This document shows positions 1 to 12,700 of a stretch of 64,000 bases of DNA, piece by piece. Below the pieces are notes generated by a model that was given only the letters and a program-made list of their open reading frames with translations, had not been told where the DNA came from and did not search any database. The stretch's first letter is position 1. Each line of letters opens with the position of its first letter. Origin of the DNA: Monocercomonoides exilis (taxonomy: Eukaryota; Preaxostyla; Oxymonadida; Polymastigidae); NCBI GenBank assembly GCA_001643675.2, contig LSRY02000028.1, positions 248,001 to 312,000 of the forward strand, given 5' to 3'. The position numbers and the translations under genes were made by a program.

Positions 1-605
1 ATGAAAAATCTTCGGTTTCTGAATTCCCAACTTCAACTTCAGTTCCTATCAAAACTACAATTTTTCCTGCTTCTGCTTCGACACACGTTGTCCCAGCTTC
101 TGCAATGCCCCGACCAGCAAAGCGAGCATCAGCAGTATCGGCCATCTCCTCTTCTCCGTCGATGGAACAGTCGAAACTGCAGAACAGTTCAACTTTATCA
201 ACAACACTTACAAATCCAATGGATAAAACGTTGGCTGTTATTAAGCCAGCAAGGGATGTATGGGAGAAGCCAACAATTGTTCTTCCGTATCTGAAAGCAA
301 TGGAGAAGAAGAAGAAAGCGAAGCGGAATGCTGAAATGAGAGGGTTTGATGATGAAAGCAGCATGGACGATGAATACAGCGATGAGTCGGATGATGACTC
401 GTCAATTGGAGGAGACGAAGATAGTTCGGAGGAAGATTACATTCAGGAGCTGAAAGAGAAGCAAAGCAGATATCAGGAAATGGAACGAAATGAAGAAAAA
501 GAAAGGCAGGCAAAGAAAAACAGAAGAAAAAGAGTGAAGAAGATGCTGTCACAGACATGGGCAAAGAAAAATGCTGATAAATTAGCTGGAGACAGGTTTG
601 ATTGA
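1..605 (+). CDS. 3' end of an acidic, low-complexity protein (partial)
   Basis: The reading frame is open from the first bases of the window to TGA at 603-605, so this is the last exon or the C-terminal part of a gene that begins outside. The visible part runs from a Ser/Thr/Pro/Ala-rich stretch into a short conserved-looking segment (VWEKPTIVLPYLKAMEKKKK), a Ser/Asp/Glu-rich acidic block, and a basic, probably coiled tail (about 50 residues rich in Lys, Arg, Glu). No enzyme motif is visible. I do not recognise the family; an acidic block followed by a basic coil is common in nuclear or chromatin-associated proteins, but that is only a guess. Splicing inside the visible part is not needed. 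Confidence 0.6.
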   Translation, partial: EKSSVSEFPTSTSVPIKTTIFPASASTHVVPASAMPRPAKRASAVSAISSSPSMEQSKLQNSSTLSTTLTNPMDKTLAVIKPARDVWEKPTIVLPYLKAMEKKKKAKRNAEMRGFDDESSMDDEYSDESDDDSSIGGDEDSSEEDYIQELKEKQSRYQEMERNEEKERQAKKNRRKRVKKMLSQTWAKKNADKLAGDRFD

Positions 606-1008
606 AAAAAAGTAACAAAAATGTGATTAGCAACCCCATATCACTTCGCTTTTAAACATTTCAAATAAATTATAAAGAGCATTCATTTCATAATTAAAAA
701 ATACAGGGAATGTTTTATTGATTCCAGTTTCAAATTTTGATAAATCAGCAAGAAATCTTATCTCATTTGTATTATTTGCCCACAAAAAAATTAAGAAATG
801 AGAAAGTGTTCATACAAAAATCGATAGTAAAGATAAAAGATTCATAAAAACATTAAAGAAACGAAAATCTCACATGAAAAGAAAACGGAGATTTCAATTT
901 TTTAAAAGGAAAGTTATGTCACATTAGTCTAAGATTTACCGAAAGAGTGATCCTGAATAGATCAGATGAAATAAAGCACATGAGAGTGTGTATGTGTGAA
1001 ATGGTAGT
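606..1008. other. intergenic, convergent 3' ends
   Basis: A 403-bp AT-rich spacer between the stop of the first gene (+) and the stop of the beta-helix gene (-). It must hold both 3' UTRs; A/T-rich runs are present, but I see no ORF, repeat or RNA gene. Confidence 0.6.
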
Positions 1009-4000
1009 TTAATCATAATATCTGAACGATATCTCTTCAGCACCATCGGTCAGTCCCTTTCGCGTTGTTGCATCGTCGATGCTCTTCCACTGTGTCTTCC
1101 TCTTCTTTTTCTTCCTTCGAAATGCCTGTGAATACAAATAGCATGCAACTGCTCCAAACAGCAGCAGAATAAAGAAAGGCACCACCAACCCCACCATAAG
1201 CACATTGATGTGTCTATCACCAGCATTATTCTGGTGCAGTATGGTCAGTCGGAGCGTCTCGCCAGCCCACACTCGGCCGCCGTCGCAGGATATGTCCATA
1301 AAGAAGTACAGAGGTGCATCATCGCCCAGATTCAGCACATTCATTACTTGTGGTGTGAGCAAATAGAACTGGTATCGGCTGGTTGCCTCAGTTGGCACTG
1401 CTTCAAGTGTGAAGTTTTTCTCTTTTGGATTTGCATCTTCGTCGTTAGAATCCTTCGGGCGCGTTAAGCGAAGGATCGGATTGAACGGTGTTATGCCTCG
1501 TCCTTCAATCTTCATCTGCGGAAGAAGAGGATAGTCTTCCACATTCACTTCCCGGACGCTGCTCTGCAGAGATGTTGGGGCAGGATACTGGCACGGATAA
1601 ACATCACTCAAACCTTTCGTAAAGGAATTGCATATATCATCGCATAGGAGATTTGGAATACCATCATTTGCCATGTAATTAGATTGAATCTCTTTGAATT
1701 GATCAGAACTTTGTGACATTTTATATTTGCTATCTCTTTCGTTGAATAAAAGTGAACCACTGTTGGACATTTGATTAGAAGTTGTACTGAAGAAGTTCTT
1801 CTGATCGACCCGAAGATAACTGTCTGTGCAAACAGCATCCATTGGCGACGTTTTTGTGAGATAGCGATGCTGGTTGTCGTAAAAGTTGGATTCCTTTACA
1901 TGGACATATCCTCCGTTTTCAACGTGAATGGCACCGTCCATGTTTGTACCGAAATAGCAGCTAGAAAGCCTCATAATTAAAGTCTCTGAAGGAACTACAG
2001 CCGATGATTGTGACGCAGAATTATCTGATTGAATAGAAGAAGGAGAAGAAATTGAAGTTGGGGATGACGATAAGGTTGATGATGATGAATAGGAGGTTGC
2101 CTGCTGAGTGGTGACTGCAGGAAGGGGGGAAGGCCCGTGGAAAAAGATGCCTCCGCCGCACGGTACAGTACGCCACAATTGCGAACTGCTGTTGCTTTGC
2201 CCTTCTCCGCCGCACAAATTGCCTCCAAACATCGTGTCAAGCGCATTGAACCGATAAAGCGACGAGTCATCATCACCTGGAGCCCTATCCGAATATGTGC
2301 TTCTCAACCTGTTTTCTGCCAGATAGGAATTCACTCGATCGGAAAAAGTTGTTTTGTTTTGTCTGTGTATTTGCATTCCATCCTCGTTTGTTGCAGGTGC
2401 TGGCTCTCTGTTGACGTACAATGCACCGCCTTGCTTGGTAGCGCTGTTCATGTTGAAACGGCACTGAGAGAGTGACACATTGAAATGATCATCATTTCCT
2501 TTCCCAAGCGACGCATAGAAGCCTCCTCCACACAAAGCTGAGCAGCTTGTGAAATAAACTTCTTTCAAATAAGTCAAGTGATCTGAGGTAGAATATAATG
2601 GAGAAACAGAGTAAATAATGATATAAAAACATAATTGAAAAAAAAGTTATATATAAATGCAAACATATTGATGGAATGTCATTCTTTGCTTTGCTTGCAG
2701 CCGAATTCTGATTCCCTGATCCAATTTGGAAATACATTCCTCCGCCGAATCCTTTTTCTGCTACGCAGTTGGACAATGTCACATGATCCATCATCATCTC
2801 TACTTTGTCCATCGAGTTGTCGTTCACAATCGACGGAAGCGCAACCACAATAGCTCCTCCGTTCCCATTCAGACTGGTGCATCTGTAGAACGTGCAGGTC
2901 AGAATGTCCAGCTGATACAGCTGGCTGGTCGATGGTCTTGTGGCATCGAAGTAGAACGCACCCCCGCTGCCGCTGATGGTGATGTCCCCAGCTGTCATGT
3001 AGGAGAGAATGGCCCAGTCAGTCTGCGCACAGCTGATCATCCCGCCGTGTGCAGCATCCGTCGTACACTTCATGAACGAAAGGTAGTTGTCAACGGTGCC
3101 TGACATCTTTGCCCCGGTGCAGTTGACCACTGTGATGGCAGACATGTTGACAGGCTTGCCGTCGATGCTGCTCAGTTTGATGTCGGAAATGGTACCTTTA
3201 ATCAGATCAAATGCTTTGTTGAATTGGACGACGCTGTTAGGCTTACCACGGTTATCAAGTGACTGTTTTTGAATGTTTCTATTGCGTTCGTTCATTTGCT
3301 CTGTTTCGTTCACTTTGCAAGACACATAAAAGCAAGCACCATCGACGACTGCATACACTTCATTCACTTTGGCCGATTCGATTCGAACAGGCCGCAGAAA
3401 ATATCCTCCTCCACCTCTTCCCTTTGAGGTGCAATTAGAAAGTTTCAGCGTTGTGAGGTCGATGTTTATCTTGGACTCCACCACGTGCTTCTGCTCGGGA
3501 TCATCCATATCGTAGTCAAGCAACGCCAGCCCGCCTCCATCTGCCTCTGAAACCGAGTTCCGGATGTCCAAGTCAGACTCGCTGTTGAGCACCTTCACCG
3601 TCGCGTCCACAGCCAGTGCTGATCCTTTCGTAGACACCACGTGGTCAATACGAATGCCTGTCAAAGACGCCTCGTTGACGTGGCTCAGTCTGAGTGAAGA
3701 AGATCGTCCGCTTGACTTCCAGTTGTTGATGTAGCTTCGAGACACGTCTCGGTCTGGATACGTCGACGAGTCCCAGTTCACAATAACTGTGCCAATGTGC
3801 TTGAGACTGAACACAGCAGCTGTTGAAACAGCTTCGTTGTCGATGTCTTCTGCAAGATAATTAGGAAATTTGTTTTGCTGATTGGGATTCGAATATTTTT
3901 CAATCAGCCTCCATCTGCTCCAAAAGGAGGCAGCTTCTTTTCCGATGCATTCAACATAGTAGTGCGTGTACTTAAAGTCCACATTGCTCGTTCCCTGCTG

Positions 4001-5813
4001 CGGCTCATCTGCACCATAAGGTGCTTCCCAGCATATGCACCTTCCTTCCTCTTCTGCATCGCACTGACTCATCGACACATCAAAAAGGAACACATTCTCC
4101 ACGCCTTCCCCGAAGAATATTCCGCCTCCTTTCTTTTTCGCCTCTGCGTTTTGTATCCAGATGTGAGAAATATTCACCTCCTTCGTTTTGTCCACAAACA
4201 AACCAGCGCCGTTTCCAGATGAATAGAAAGAAGACACAATGCCAGAGACTTCCGCCTCTTCGTCCCATGAAAATTGTGCCTTGCTGGAATTTGACAGCAC
4301 AATAAGCGATCCCGATGCGACAGACCCGCCTCCGTCGCAGTTGAGGGAGACCACATTCAGCTCTGCAACAGAAAGAACAGATAAGCAGTGGCCTATCTGG
4401 GGAGGAAGTGTTAGAGCTGTTAGTGTGAAAGAAATAGAAGATGTTATGGGTGTTGTGGTTTTTAAATGAGATGGAGAAGTGTGTGTTTGACAGTGAAATG
4501 GCAGAGATTCTGTTGAAGTGACAGAATGGAATTGATGAAGTGAATCGCTCGATGAAGAAGGAGATAAAGAGGAAGACGACTGAATTGAATAATCTTTTAT
4601 CAATGTTGAAAGGGCTGATGAACTGTCCATATTCAGCAGTAATTGCGCTGATGCGCCTGAAGAGTACTTCATTTCAGAATTGATAACTTTAATGCGCGTT
4701 TGCGGCAATCCGCCTGAGACGCTTCCCTGAACAGCACAACAGCTTCTGCTTTCTCCGCATTTGAGACAGCTCAGCTTTGTGCCTTCGATTGTAATGTCGC
4801 TTGCACCGGTGATAACAACAGTCGACTGTGCATACTCTTCCGCGGTTGGCTCTGCAGCATCTTTGCTGCTGTATTCGACATCATTTGATGAATGCTGCAA
4901 CCCACTTTCTTGCCCAAGAAAGGAGTTTATGATAGAAAAAGTACTACAATTTTCTCCTCTAACAACGCAGCCGCTATTTCTTTTAACGTTAATACCATCG
5001 AGCACAACTGTCGAACAGTCAGAAAAAATACCAAATGCAGCGTTTATGATATAAGTGGGTGAAGCAGTGTCAGGTTCAGAGTTCAAAGAATCTGATATTG
5101 TTTTTATTGAAGAAAAAATCGTAGTAGATGCTGAGATGTGTGAGAAAAACTCATTAGACCCATGTGACGGATCAGAAAAAGATTTATCTGGGATAAAATT
5201 CAGTAAATCAACCGAGCAGTCAACAAACGTTAGAGGAGAGATGTTTTCTATTATTATATTTGAGAGGGGAAATATCTTTTTAATTCAAAATATTGTGGAA
5301 AATCATACCTGTGGAATCTATGTTTTTAAAAGTTAGGTTTGTAAGTGTTAATGATTTGCATTTTTCGAAAGAAAATACCCCTTTTTTAACATTTTTAAAG
5401 GTTAGATCTGAAACAGTGAAACTAACATAAAAAGCAATTCAATTTTTTGATGAAAAAGCAAATATTTCTTTGAAAATAGAGAAATACCTTATGGAGTTTG
5501 CAAAATTGAAAAGTGGGTCCAGATTCGATGAATTTGAACAAATTGTCACATTCTTGTTTTTCCCCTTAAAAGAAACACTATTCGAATAAGTGGTAAAATG
5601 CACAGAAGTGCTGATGATTTCTATGTCTGGAATAATATATATTGCAACATTTGATTCTGCATGGTCGAAGGCATATGTTAAAGTCTTGCATTTTTTTCCT
5701 TCGTCACCTTGAAGGCATAAAGAATTGTCTTCCCCAATTTTTGGATCAACTAAAATGTTTTTACCAAAAGTTGTGAATAAAACAAGTAATATAACGGAAA
5801 ATAAAATCATCAT
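1009..5813 (-). CDS. large beta-helix (Pmp-like) cell-surface protein
   Basis: Four exons: 5813-5488, 5421-5309, 5247-2665 and 2582-1009, giving 1531 residues. Introns of 66, 61 and 82 nt have donors GTATTT, GTATGA and GTTTGC. The N-terminus is a hydrophobic signal peptide (MMILFSVILLVLFTTF). The body contains repeated Gly-Gly-Gly/Ala-hydrophobic and N-x-S/T motifs (GGGLALL, GGGGYFL, GGAIVV, GGGIFF) typical of right-handed beta-helix or polymorphic outer membrane protein-like repeats. One transmembrane helix lies near the C-terminus (VLMVGLVVPFFILLLFGAVA), followed by a short basic cytosolic tail (RRKKKKRK). This is the layout of a type I surface protein with a long solenoid ectodomain. Proteins of this kind are abundant in oxymonads and trichomonads; adhesion is often proposed for them but nothing here proves it. 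The start codon lies 78 bp from the divergent lipid gene. Confidence 0.85.
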
Positions 5814-5891
5814 AAAAAATCAAAAAAAATTGTAATATTTTGATCGGAATTTGAATGTATTAATGTTACTTTTGGATCACACAAATTTAAA
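5814..5891. promoter_or_regulatory. 78-bp bidirectional promoter region
   Basis: The beta-helix gene (-) and the phospholipid fusion gene (+) start only 78 bp apart, so both promoters and 5' UTRs must fit here or overlap the coding sequence. It is AT-rich; no clear TATA or initiator element can be assigned by eye. Confidence 0.45.
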
Positions 5892-7425
5892 ATGGAATCT
5901 AGTGCTGATCGGCGCTCAAAAGAAAGGTCTTCTTCAGCCTTGATTGAACGTGAAGAAAGGTCTCCGTCTCCTTCATCTTCACCAGACTTCGAAGATTTCT
6001 CAAAACCAAAGAAAGAGAACTTTTTATGGAAGTACAGAATGGTGATACCAAGTTTGTGATTAATTTTATCTTCAATCGCATTTGACATGCACTATTTTTA
6101 TTATGAAGATGGCTTAACGATGGGAAATGCGTTGAGTGGGGTGTTTGCAGGATATTGTGCTGTTCATCACAAACCAATGTGGTGCTCGTTTTTAGTTGTT
6201 CTTGGATTTATATTTGGTACGTATAAGCATCTTTTTATGTTTTTATTTATTGTTTTGGCGGAATTTTTGCAGATGCATTTGATGGACCAGCTGCGCGCCA
6301 TTTGAAATGTAGCGGAGATTTTGGCATGTTCATGGACAGGTAACTTTTTTATTTTTATATTGTAACATAATCATTATTTGATACTTTTTGATAATAGTCT
6401 TGCAGATGTAACAACATTTGGCGTTGCACCAACTCTTGCATTGCTTTCATATTTTGAAGAAACAACAGCTGGCATCGGAATTGTTCTTGGTGTTGTACAT
6501 TTCACTTGCACTGTTGTAAGATTGGCGAAGTTTATGACAGAAGATGGTCCACCTGGAGTATTCCGCGGAATGCCATGCCCATTTGCAGGTGTTTTCAATG
6601 CGGCTGTTTGCGCAGCTGGTTTGGATAAAAAGTGGATCATTGTTGGCTCACTGATTCATTCATTCTATATGATTGACTGGGATACCTTGTATATCAAGCC
6701 ATTCTCTGTAAATGGAAAATTGAAGCTGTCATTTGTGTGGTTCCTCCACTTTTTGGCCCTGTTTTTGGCGTCCAACAGAACACCATTTTCTCATATGCTG
6801 CTTGCCCTTATTCCAGTGTGCTACGGAACAATCCCTGTGCTGGTACGCTTGTACAGATGGATGTTCAAACACGCGAAATCGCCTGGCGAATTTGATTATG
6901 TGATGACGGTGGGTGTGTATGATATGTTCCATCGTGGTCATCTGGAACTGTTCTCGCACATGGCTGTCATGGGAAGGAACGTGTATGTTGCCGTTCACGA
7001 CGAAAAGAGCGTGTATCAGAACAAGAAAGTGCGTGTGACTGACTCGCTCGAAAAGAGAATGAATAACGTCAGCAAATTGAGAAGGGTAAAGAAAGTGTTC
7101 CCTGTTTATACTGGTTTGCTTATTTGTCTGTTTTTTTTGAAATAATAATTATTATTTATGAATGAAATTGTTGAATTTTAAATCTTAAACTTACTTTGAT
7201 GATTTTCTTTTCGCTTTATCAGCTGATCCAACTCCGGCTATTAAAGAGATGCTGGATGCAGTTCCTAAGGGTCAGAGCGTTGCTTATATGCGCGGTGATG
7301 ATTGGATTGAATTCCCCGGGAAGCCGTATCTGGTTGAACATAACATACCAATCATCTACCATCACTACACGGAGGGCGTTTCGTCTTCTCTTCTCAGACT
7401 CGCCCGCCAACGTCATACAATTTAA
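5892..7425 (+). CDS. CDP-alcohol phosphatidyltransferase / cytidylyltransferase fusion
   Basis: Five exons: 5892-6051, 6109-6216, 6273-6339, 6398-7113, 7223-7425; 417 residues. Residues 1-50 are Ser/Glu-rich and cytosolic-looking. Residues about 50-260 form a multi-pass membrane domain with the complete CDP-alcohol phosphatidyltransferase signature: D90-x2-D93-G94-x2-A97-R98-x8-G107-x3-D111-x3-D115. The start resembles phosphatidylserine synthase (IPNGLTMGNALSG). Residues about 270-417 form a nucleotidyltransferase domain with the HxGH motif H290-R-G-H293 and RGDDW at 374-378, as in glycerol-3-phosphate and phosphoethanolamine cytidylyltransferases; the usual ISxT loop appears as EGVSSSLLR. 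Known chemistry: the second domain would make a CDP-alcohol from CTP and a phospho-alcohol, the first would use a CDP-activated substrate for phospholipid synthesis. That one polypeptide links both steps in the ER membrane is inference. The substrate (ethanolamine, serine, inositol or glycerol) cannot be fixed from sequence. Confidence 0.85.
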
Positions 7426-7977
7426 TTGTCAGTGTTTCTTTTTTTGTTCCTTTGTTCTTTTCGTTTTGTTGTTGTGCAAATTCCTTTCCCTTCAGTTGTC
7501 TTTTGTGTGGTTTATTCCAACAAAAGACGTTTTTTAGAGTCTTTTTATTCTCTTTTTAAAATCATTTTCAAATAGAATGCTTCACTCGTTTTGATACATA
7601 TGGTATTTTTTAAAAGGAAATGTATTTAATATCATTGAGATTTTTATATGCTTTTAGAAAGCCTCAAAAGAAGCAAATAGTTTTCATCTTTCGAAAATAA
7701 GTTGCCCTTTAATGATGAATATAATAGAAGAGTATTTCTAAGAAAATATCTTTCTCTTTTTATAATCTATAATTCAATTCTTTCAGGTTGGAAATCAGTC
7801 TTTTCCAGCTTCTTTTTGTTGAATGGAAATTTGCTTTGCGTAAGCTGAATGTATTGGCAAACTTCTTTTTCAATAAATAGCGTGTTGTAGCACATTTCCC
7901 AATTAATCGCATTTTATCTCTATTCCGTGTGTTGTAAAAAATAAATAAAATAGTCAATTTGCGAATCCTTCTGCATC
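7426..7977. other. intergenic, convergent 3' ends
   Basis: A 552-bp AT-rich spacer between two convergent genes, the lipid fusion gene and TAP42/IGBP1. T-rich stretches are present. I see no convincing ORF, RNA gene or repeat. Confidence 0.5.
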
Positions 7978-9262
7978 TCAACCTAATTTATTCCCGAAAC
8001 CAGTTGGATGATCGTCCTTCCATTCATCCATCTCCATCTGAGATTGTCTCTTCTCGTCAGAGTCCTCATTGCTATCATAGCCTTCTTCTTCTTCTTCTTC
8101 TTCTTCTTCTTTCCTGGAAAAAATTCAATTTAAATTTGATATTTTTTGGAATCAATTGATTGCAAATGAATTCACACCTTTTTGACTTTAGCTGCAAACT
8201 TTCTTTAGATATTCTTTCAAACTGCCTTTCTGCTTCCATTTGTTGCTCTTGCTCAAGAGAGTAAGTCCAAGTTTTGACAGGCTTAAAAACATTTTCCATC
8301 CTTTCAGCTCTTGTTGCCAAAAATGGTGACAAAGATGATGTGTTGCTCAGAATTTTCCCAGTCGTCCATTGTCCGTGGTTAGATTGCTGAGAATAGCATG
8401 GAGCAGCAATACTTGAGTGTTTAACACAACTCAAATCTTCTTGTATTGTAATGTTGCTTTTTCCAAGCGAGGAGGATAGTTTTGTTCCACTTTGTGTTTT
8501 CCTTGAACAATTTCTTATGGATGCTTCTGATAATTCAGTTGAACTCTTCTCTCTTACTTCCAAAAGGTTTAGCTCTCGTGAAATATTACAAAGTTCTGTA
8601 AGAGCAGAAAGTGCAAATAAATGCAGTTGCAAAATGTTCAATTTTCGTAACTCATTCTCGTCTGAAAAGCTAAGATCAAGATCATCATCAGCGTTTGCTT
8701 TGTTGTGCTTCATTAATTCGGAGATCTGTTTTTCAAGTGTCTTTTCTTCTCCCATTTTTTCGAGTGCCACATCCCTGGATGATGTGATGTGCATGAAATT
8801 TCCTTTTTGAATTTCAGAAAATGCATTCTTTAACAGCAAATTACTTTCAAATTGAGAATAACTGTTGAGAATTAATAGAAATGTTTTATAATAATGTTGT
8901 GCTTCTATCAGAACATTCTTTCGCGTGTGTAGTTTAAATGTGGTTCTTGACACAAGGAATCCTTGTAAAAATGGAATTGAAAGAAGGCGAATATCCATTG
9001 ATGAAACTTCAGATAATTCAAGGGTTTCACGAAGAGTATGGTACAGCCCCAAGGACTCCGTTAAAGTGTTGCATCGTTCAAGTATGTTCAATGCAGTTTT
9101 TATTTCAAAGTCACTAGCAGAATGTGATTTTACTTTTTGATATATCCGAAAGGATCTCGCAAAAAGACAGCCCAGTGGTACTTCATGAGCTTCATCCGTT
9201 ATGTCATGCTTTAACGAACATTCTTCAATTTTTGAATCATCTTCGTGATTCAATAAGCTCAT
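7978..9262 (-). CDS. TAP42/IGBP1 (alpha4)-like PP2A-associated protein
   Basis: Two exons, 9262-8178 and 8113-7978, with a 64-nt GTGTGA...CAG intron; 406 residues. The N-terminal two thirds is helical and matches the TAP42/alpha4 pattern: a segment like FARSFRIYQKVKSH, then TALNILERCNTLTESLGLYHT and a long SIPFLQGFL...VLIEAQHYYKTFL region. The C-terminal part has the family's PFLATRAERMENVFKP segment, and the second exon ends in DEWKDDHPTGFGNK, very close to the conserved DxxKDDHPRGxGN tail of IGBP1. An Asp/Glu run encoded by GAA repeats precedes the tail. TAP42/alpha4 binds catalytic subunits of PP2A-type phosphatases and links them to TOR signalling in yeast and animals; the same role here is inferred from homology. 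The tail on exon 2 makes the splice model firm. Confidence 0.85.
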
Positions 9263-9783
9263 AAATCATGAACAAATATATATTATAATGGTTCAATAAT
9301 ATTTCACAAAAAAACACAATTATTCTAAATTATATCTCTTTACAAAAGCCTCATGATGAACTGAATTTTAATTTGGTTTTATTTGTGGTTTGAATTATGT
9401 GAAAAAGTCAAAATTTTTATTTTGCACAGAAATATTCAATAAATCACATCATAATTCTATTTATAGTTAGTGCAAATCATGGCGGACACTTTCCATAACT
9501 GTGGACAGTAAACATGTGTTACATGCTGACATTTGACGGGCCAAAAAATTCAACTGACTGACATTGAGCTCAAAAAGAGTTTTTTTAAATATTTCGCATT
9601 TTCATTTATAATGATCAATTTTTTTCAAAAATAAATTAATAATTCATAATTATTATTAATAATAATATAAACATTTTGTGAATTATTAGTATTGACTATT
9701 TTATGGGTTTCTGACACCGAAGTCTATTTCGGATTTTTATGATCTACTGACTGTCAGTGAAGTCAGTGACATTCAGTGTCAAA
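9263..9783. other. 5' flank of the hAT gene
   Basis: A 521-bp AT-rich segment upstream of the hAT transposase start. It holds several short inverted and repeated motifs built on CTGAC/GTCAG (about 9525-9560 and 9745-9780) that could belong to a subterminal region of the transposon. I could not define a terminal inverted repeat or an 8-bp target duplication by eye. Confidence 0.4.
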
Positions 9784-12700
9784 ATGGAAAATATATGTGA
9801 TGGAATTAAAACCAAACTTGTTGATGAGTTGAAAATTTCATTATCAAATTCATTATTGGTTGTTTTTTTTATCCAATTATTTTTTCGATTTTTTGTTGTA
9901 TAATTTTTTTCAGGCTAGAGCCTTTGAAGACAATGTTAAACAGTTAAAGGAAGCGAATGCACAGTTCATAAATATTTCTAAGCATTGTGAAACAAAATTT
10001 GGAACAGGTTTTGCTTTTCTTATTATTTATTTATTTATGATTAACAAATGAATTGAAACAAAATTACTTTGAGTTTACGAGAATCCAGTGAAAAAAAACA
10101 ATTTCATTTCAAAAATAGCGTTCGAAAATTTCAACAATAATCTGTGGATTACATTTGTGAAAGTTGAAAAAGACGGAACACCGAAGAAAGATTTTCACCG
10201 ATATTATCTTTGTCCAGTTTGCAAAGATGGAATCAGCTGTGGAATATGCGGAAGAAAAAGCAGTCCTTCAATTATGAATCACAAATGCGAATTACTAAAA
10301 ACTGACTTTATTACAACTCTATTAAGACAAGCTGCGAGCAAAAATTATTCAATTACTCAACAAAACAATCACATATCTCCATCAATACCTATTCACGAGA
10401 CGTTAGAAACACAATTTGTTTCGATGATCACAAAATGCAATATTTCGTTTTTATCCGCTTCATCAAAAGAATCAAATGAATTTTATTCATCTCTTATTCG
10501 AGCTGGGCAAGCCTATCCTACAGTAAATACAAAATCTGTTTTCCCATATTTAACAAGGAGAAAGGTTTCATATTTAGTTTTGAAAGAAAAAGCAAAAGTG
10601 GAAAAGGAACGAAAAACAAAAATTACGAATTGTGGATTATGTGTAATGGTTGATGGTGCATCTGTAGCTCATAAACAGTGCACAGTTGTAACTGTTTGTC
10701 AATTATCTTTATTATCAACACCTTTTTTTTGGGGAATTTTTCCTCCATGTTACAAAACAGATGATTATTTGGTTTTATTTCAAAAATTCACAAAAGATTT
10801 TTCTTCTTTTAATTCTATTATAAGAAGTTTTTGCACAGATGGGTTGGCGGCACAAAGAAAAGCTATAAATCTTTTTATTCAACAAAGTTTAACTGGATCT
10901 TCCTCTTCTCAAGCGACTCCAACAATAGAACCTGTTTTTATTTACTGCTGCAACCATTTGACGAACTTAGTAATTTCATCATCATTCAGCAAAATAAAGT
11001 TTCTTTCGAAAATAAAATATTCTATTTTGGAATTTTCGGAAAGATCCCATACAAAAACATACAGATCAATTCTGAAGAAGGCCGTTCCTGCTTTTGCTGC
11101 AACAAGATGGCACAGCTTGTTCCAAATATGCTCGTTTGTAAGAAAAAAGTTTGACGTGATCGGAAAAGAAAAGCTGTTGGAATTGGATGAGCTGATTAAT
11201 ATTATGAAAACAGAAGTCATTCTTCATCCATTGTACAAGCTGCACTTGTTTTTTGAGAATGATCATACAAAACTGTGGCAAGTTTTTCCAGCTCTAATTC
11301 AATCAGTGACATTTCTAATAAGTTTATCAAAACATAGCTTATTCAAAGATTTGGAATTTCACAATGCGATTACAAACATTCTTGTTTTATTACATAATTA
11401 TTTTTTCATGGGAACTTATGGTCAAATAATTCCTTTAGCGTTTTCTTTAACTCCCATTGGAATGCAATTGTACAGACTCAAAATGTTCACTCAAAACTTT
11501 ATTAATGCTTCAAATTACCAAGAAAAAGATAAGGAGAAAAATCATACGGAGAATTTAACAATAACAGTAAGTCTGGATGGTGCTTCTGAATTACATTCTC
11601 TATCTTCAGATGCTTCAGACTTTTCTTCTCAAAATTTTGCCTCATTGCAATTATCTCAAAAAGTTTCGACAAACACGCAAAAAGCATATTTATCAACAAA
11701 CTCTGTATTGAATACCGAGGCTCAGTTGTCAGCTTTGTCGCATTTGCAAAATCAAGATAATCATGTTTATAATCATTGTTTAACAATTGACGGGTTTTTC
11801 CAAGCAAAGAATAATATTACATCAAGAGAATCGGAATTAATCAATAAAGAGTGTATAGCAAGTATTTTCAATTTGATACAGAAAATTGAAAATGATCAAT
11901 TTGTTTTTTCTATCGAGAATAATATTATTTTAGGAGAAGAAGAAGCAGAAAGCGATTCAGAAGACGATGAACTTGGATTACTTCTGGCAGAAGAACTTGC
12001 CTCTGATGATATGTTCGAATTTGGATCTTCACGAAATTTTGAATCAGAAACAATTGCGAATGAAACTTCTGATAGAACGGCAGTGCTTTCCTCCTCTTCC
12101 TCCTCCTCTTCGTCGTCGTCTTCGTCTTCTTCTTCGTCTTCTTCTTCATCGGCCTCTGCCTCAGTCTCTGCTTCATCTTCGTCCTCTTCCTCATCCTTGC
12201 TATCGCCAGCTTCATCTTCATCTTCTTCAAATTGTCAACTTTCATGTTTCAACAGCTCTTTCTCGCAAGAGATTAACTCCGAAGTTTCCTCGACATTAAC
12301 ATTTAACGATACAAGTGAGCCACATTCGATTGATTTAGAACTAAGAAATTCATCTTGTGCTTTCGAAGACAATTCTGACGAAAATGATGATGAACAAGAA
12401 ATGGATATCAGCGTGCATGATGAAAATGAAGTTGAACTTCTTTTCTCGACAAGAAAGATTGAATTGTGCAATGAATTATCTTTTGAAAAAGAAATGAAAA
12501 TATTGAAGAACATAGAAAATTACTTAACAGCCGATTGGTATTCACGATTATTTGAAGCTTTCTCGATGTAAACAAGAAAATCAATTCGACACCTGGAAGA
12601 AAAATACATAAATGGATGCTTATTAATTTTTCAAAGGTTTTTGAAATCAAGCCCAGAAAGTGTGATTGAAAAAGACTCAGAAGTTTTTTACAGGGCATTT

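Noticed and set aside
11925-12245. Lys/Arg-rich - strand ORF.
   Set aside because: Antisense shadow of the Ser run of the hAT transposase.
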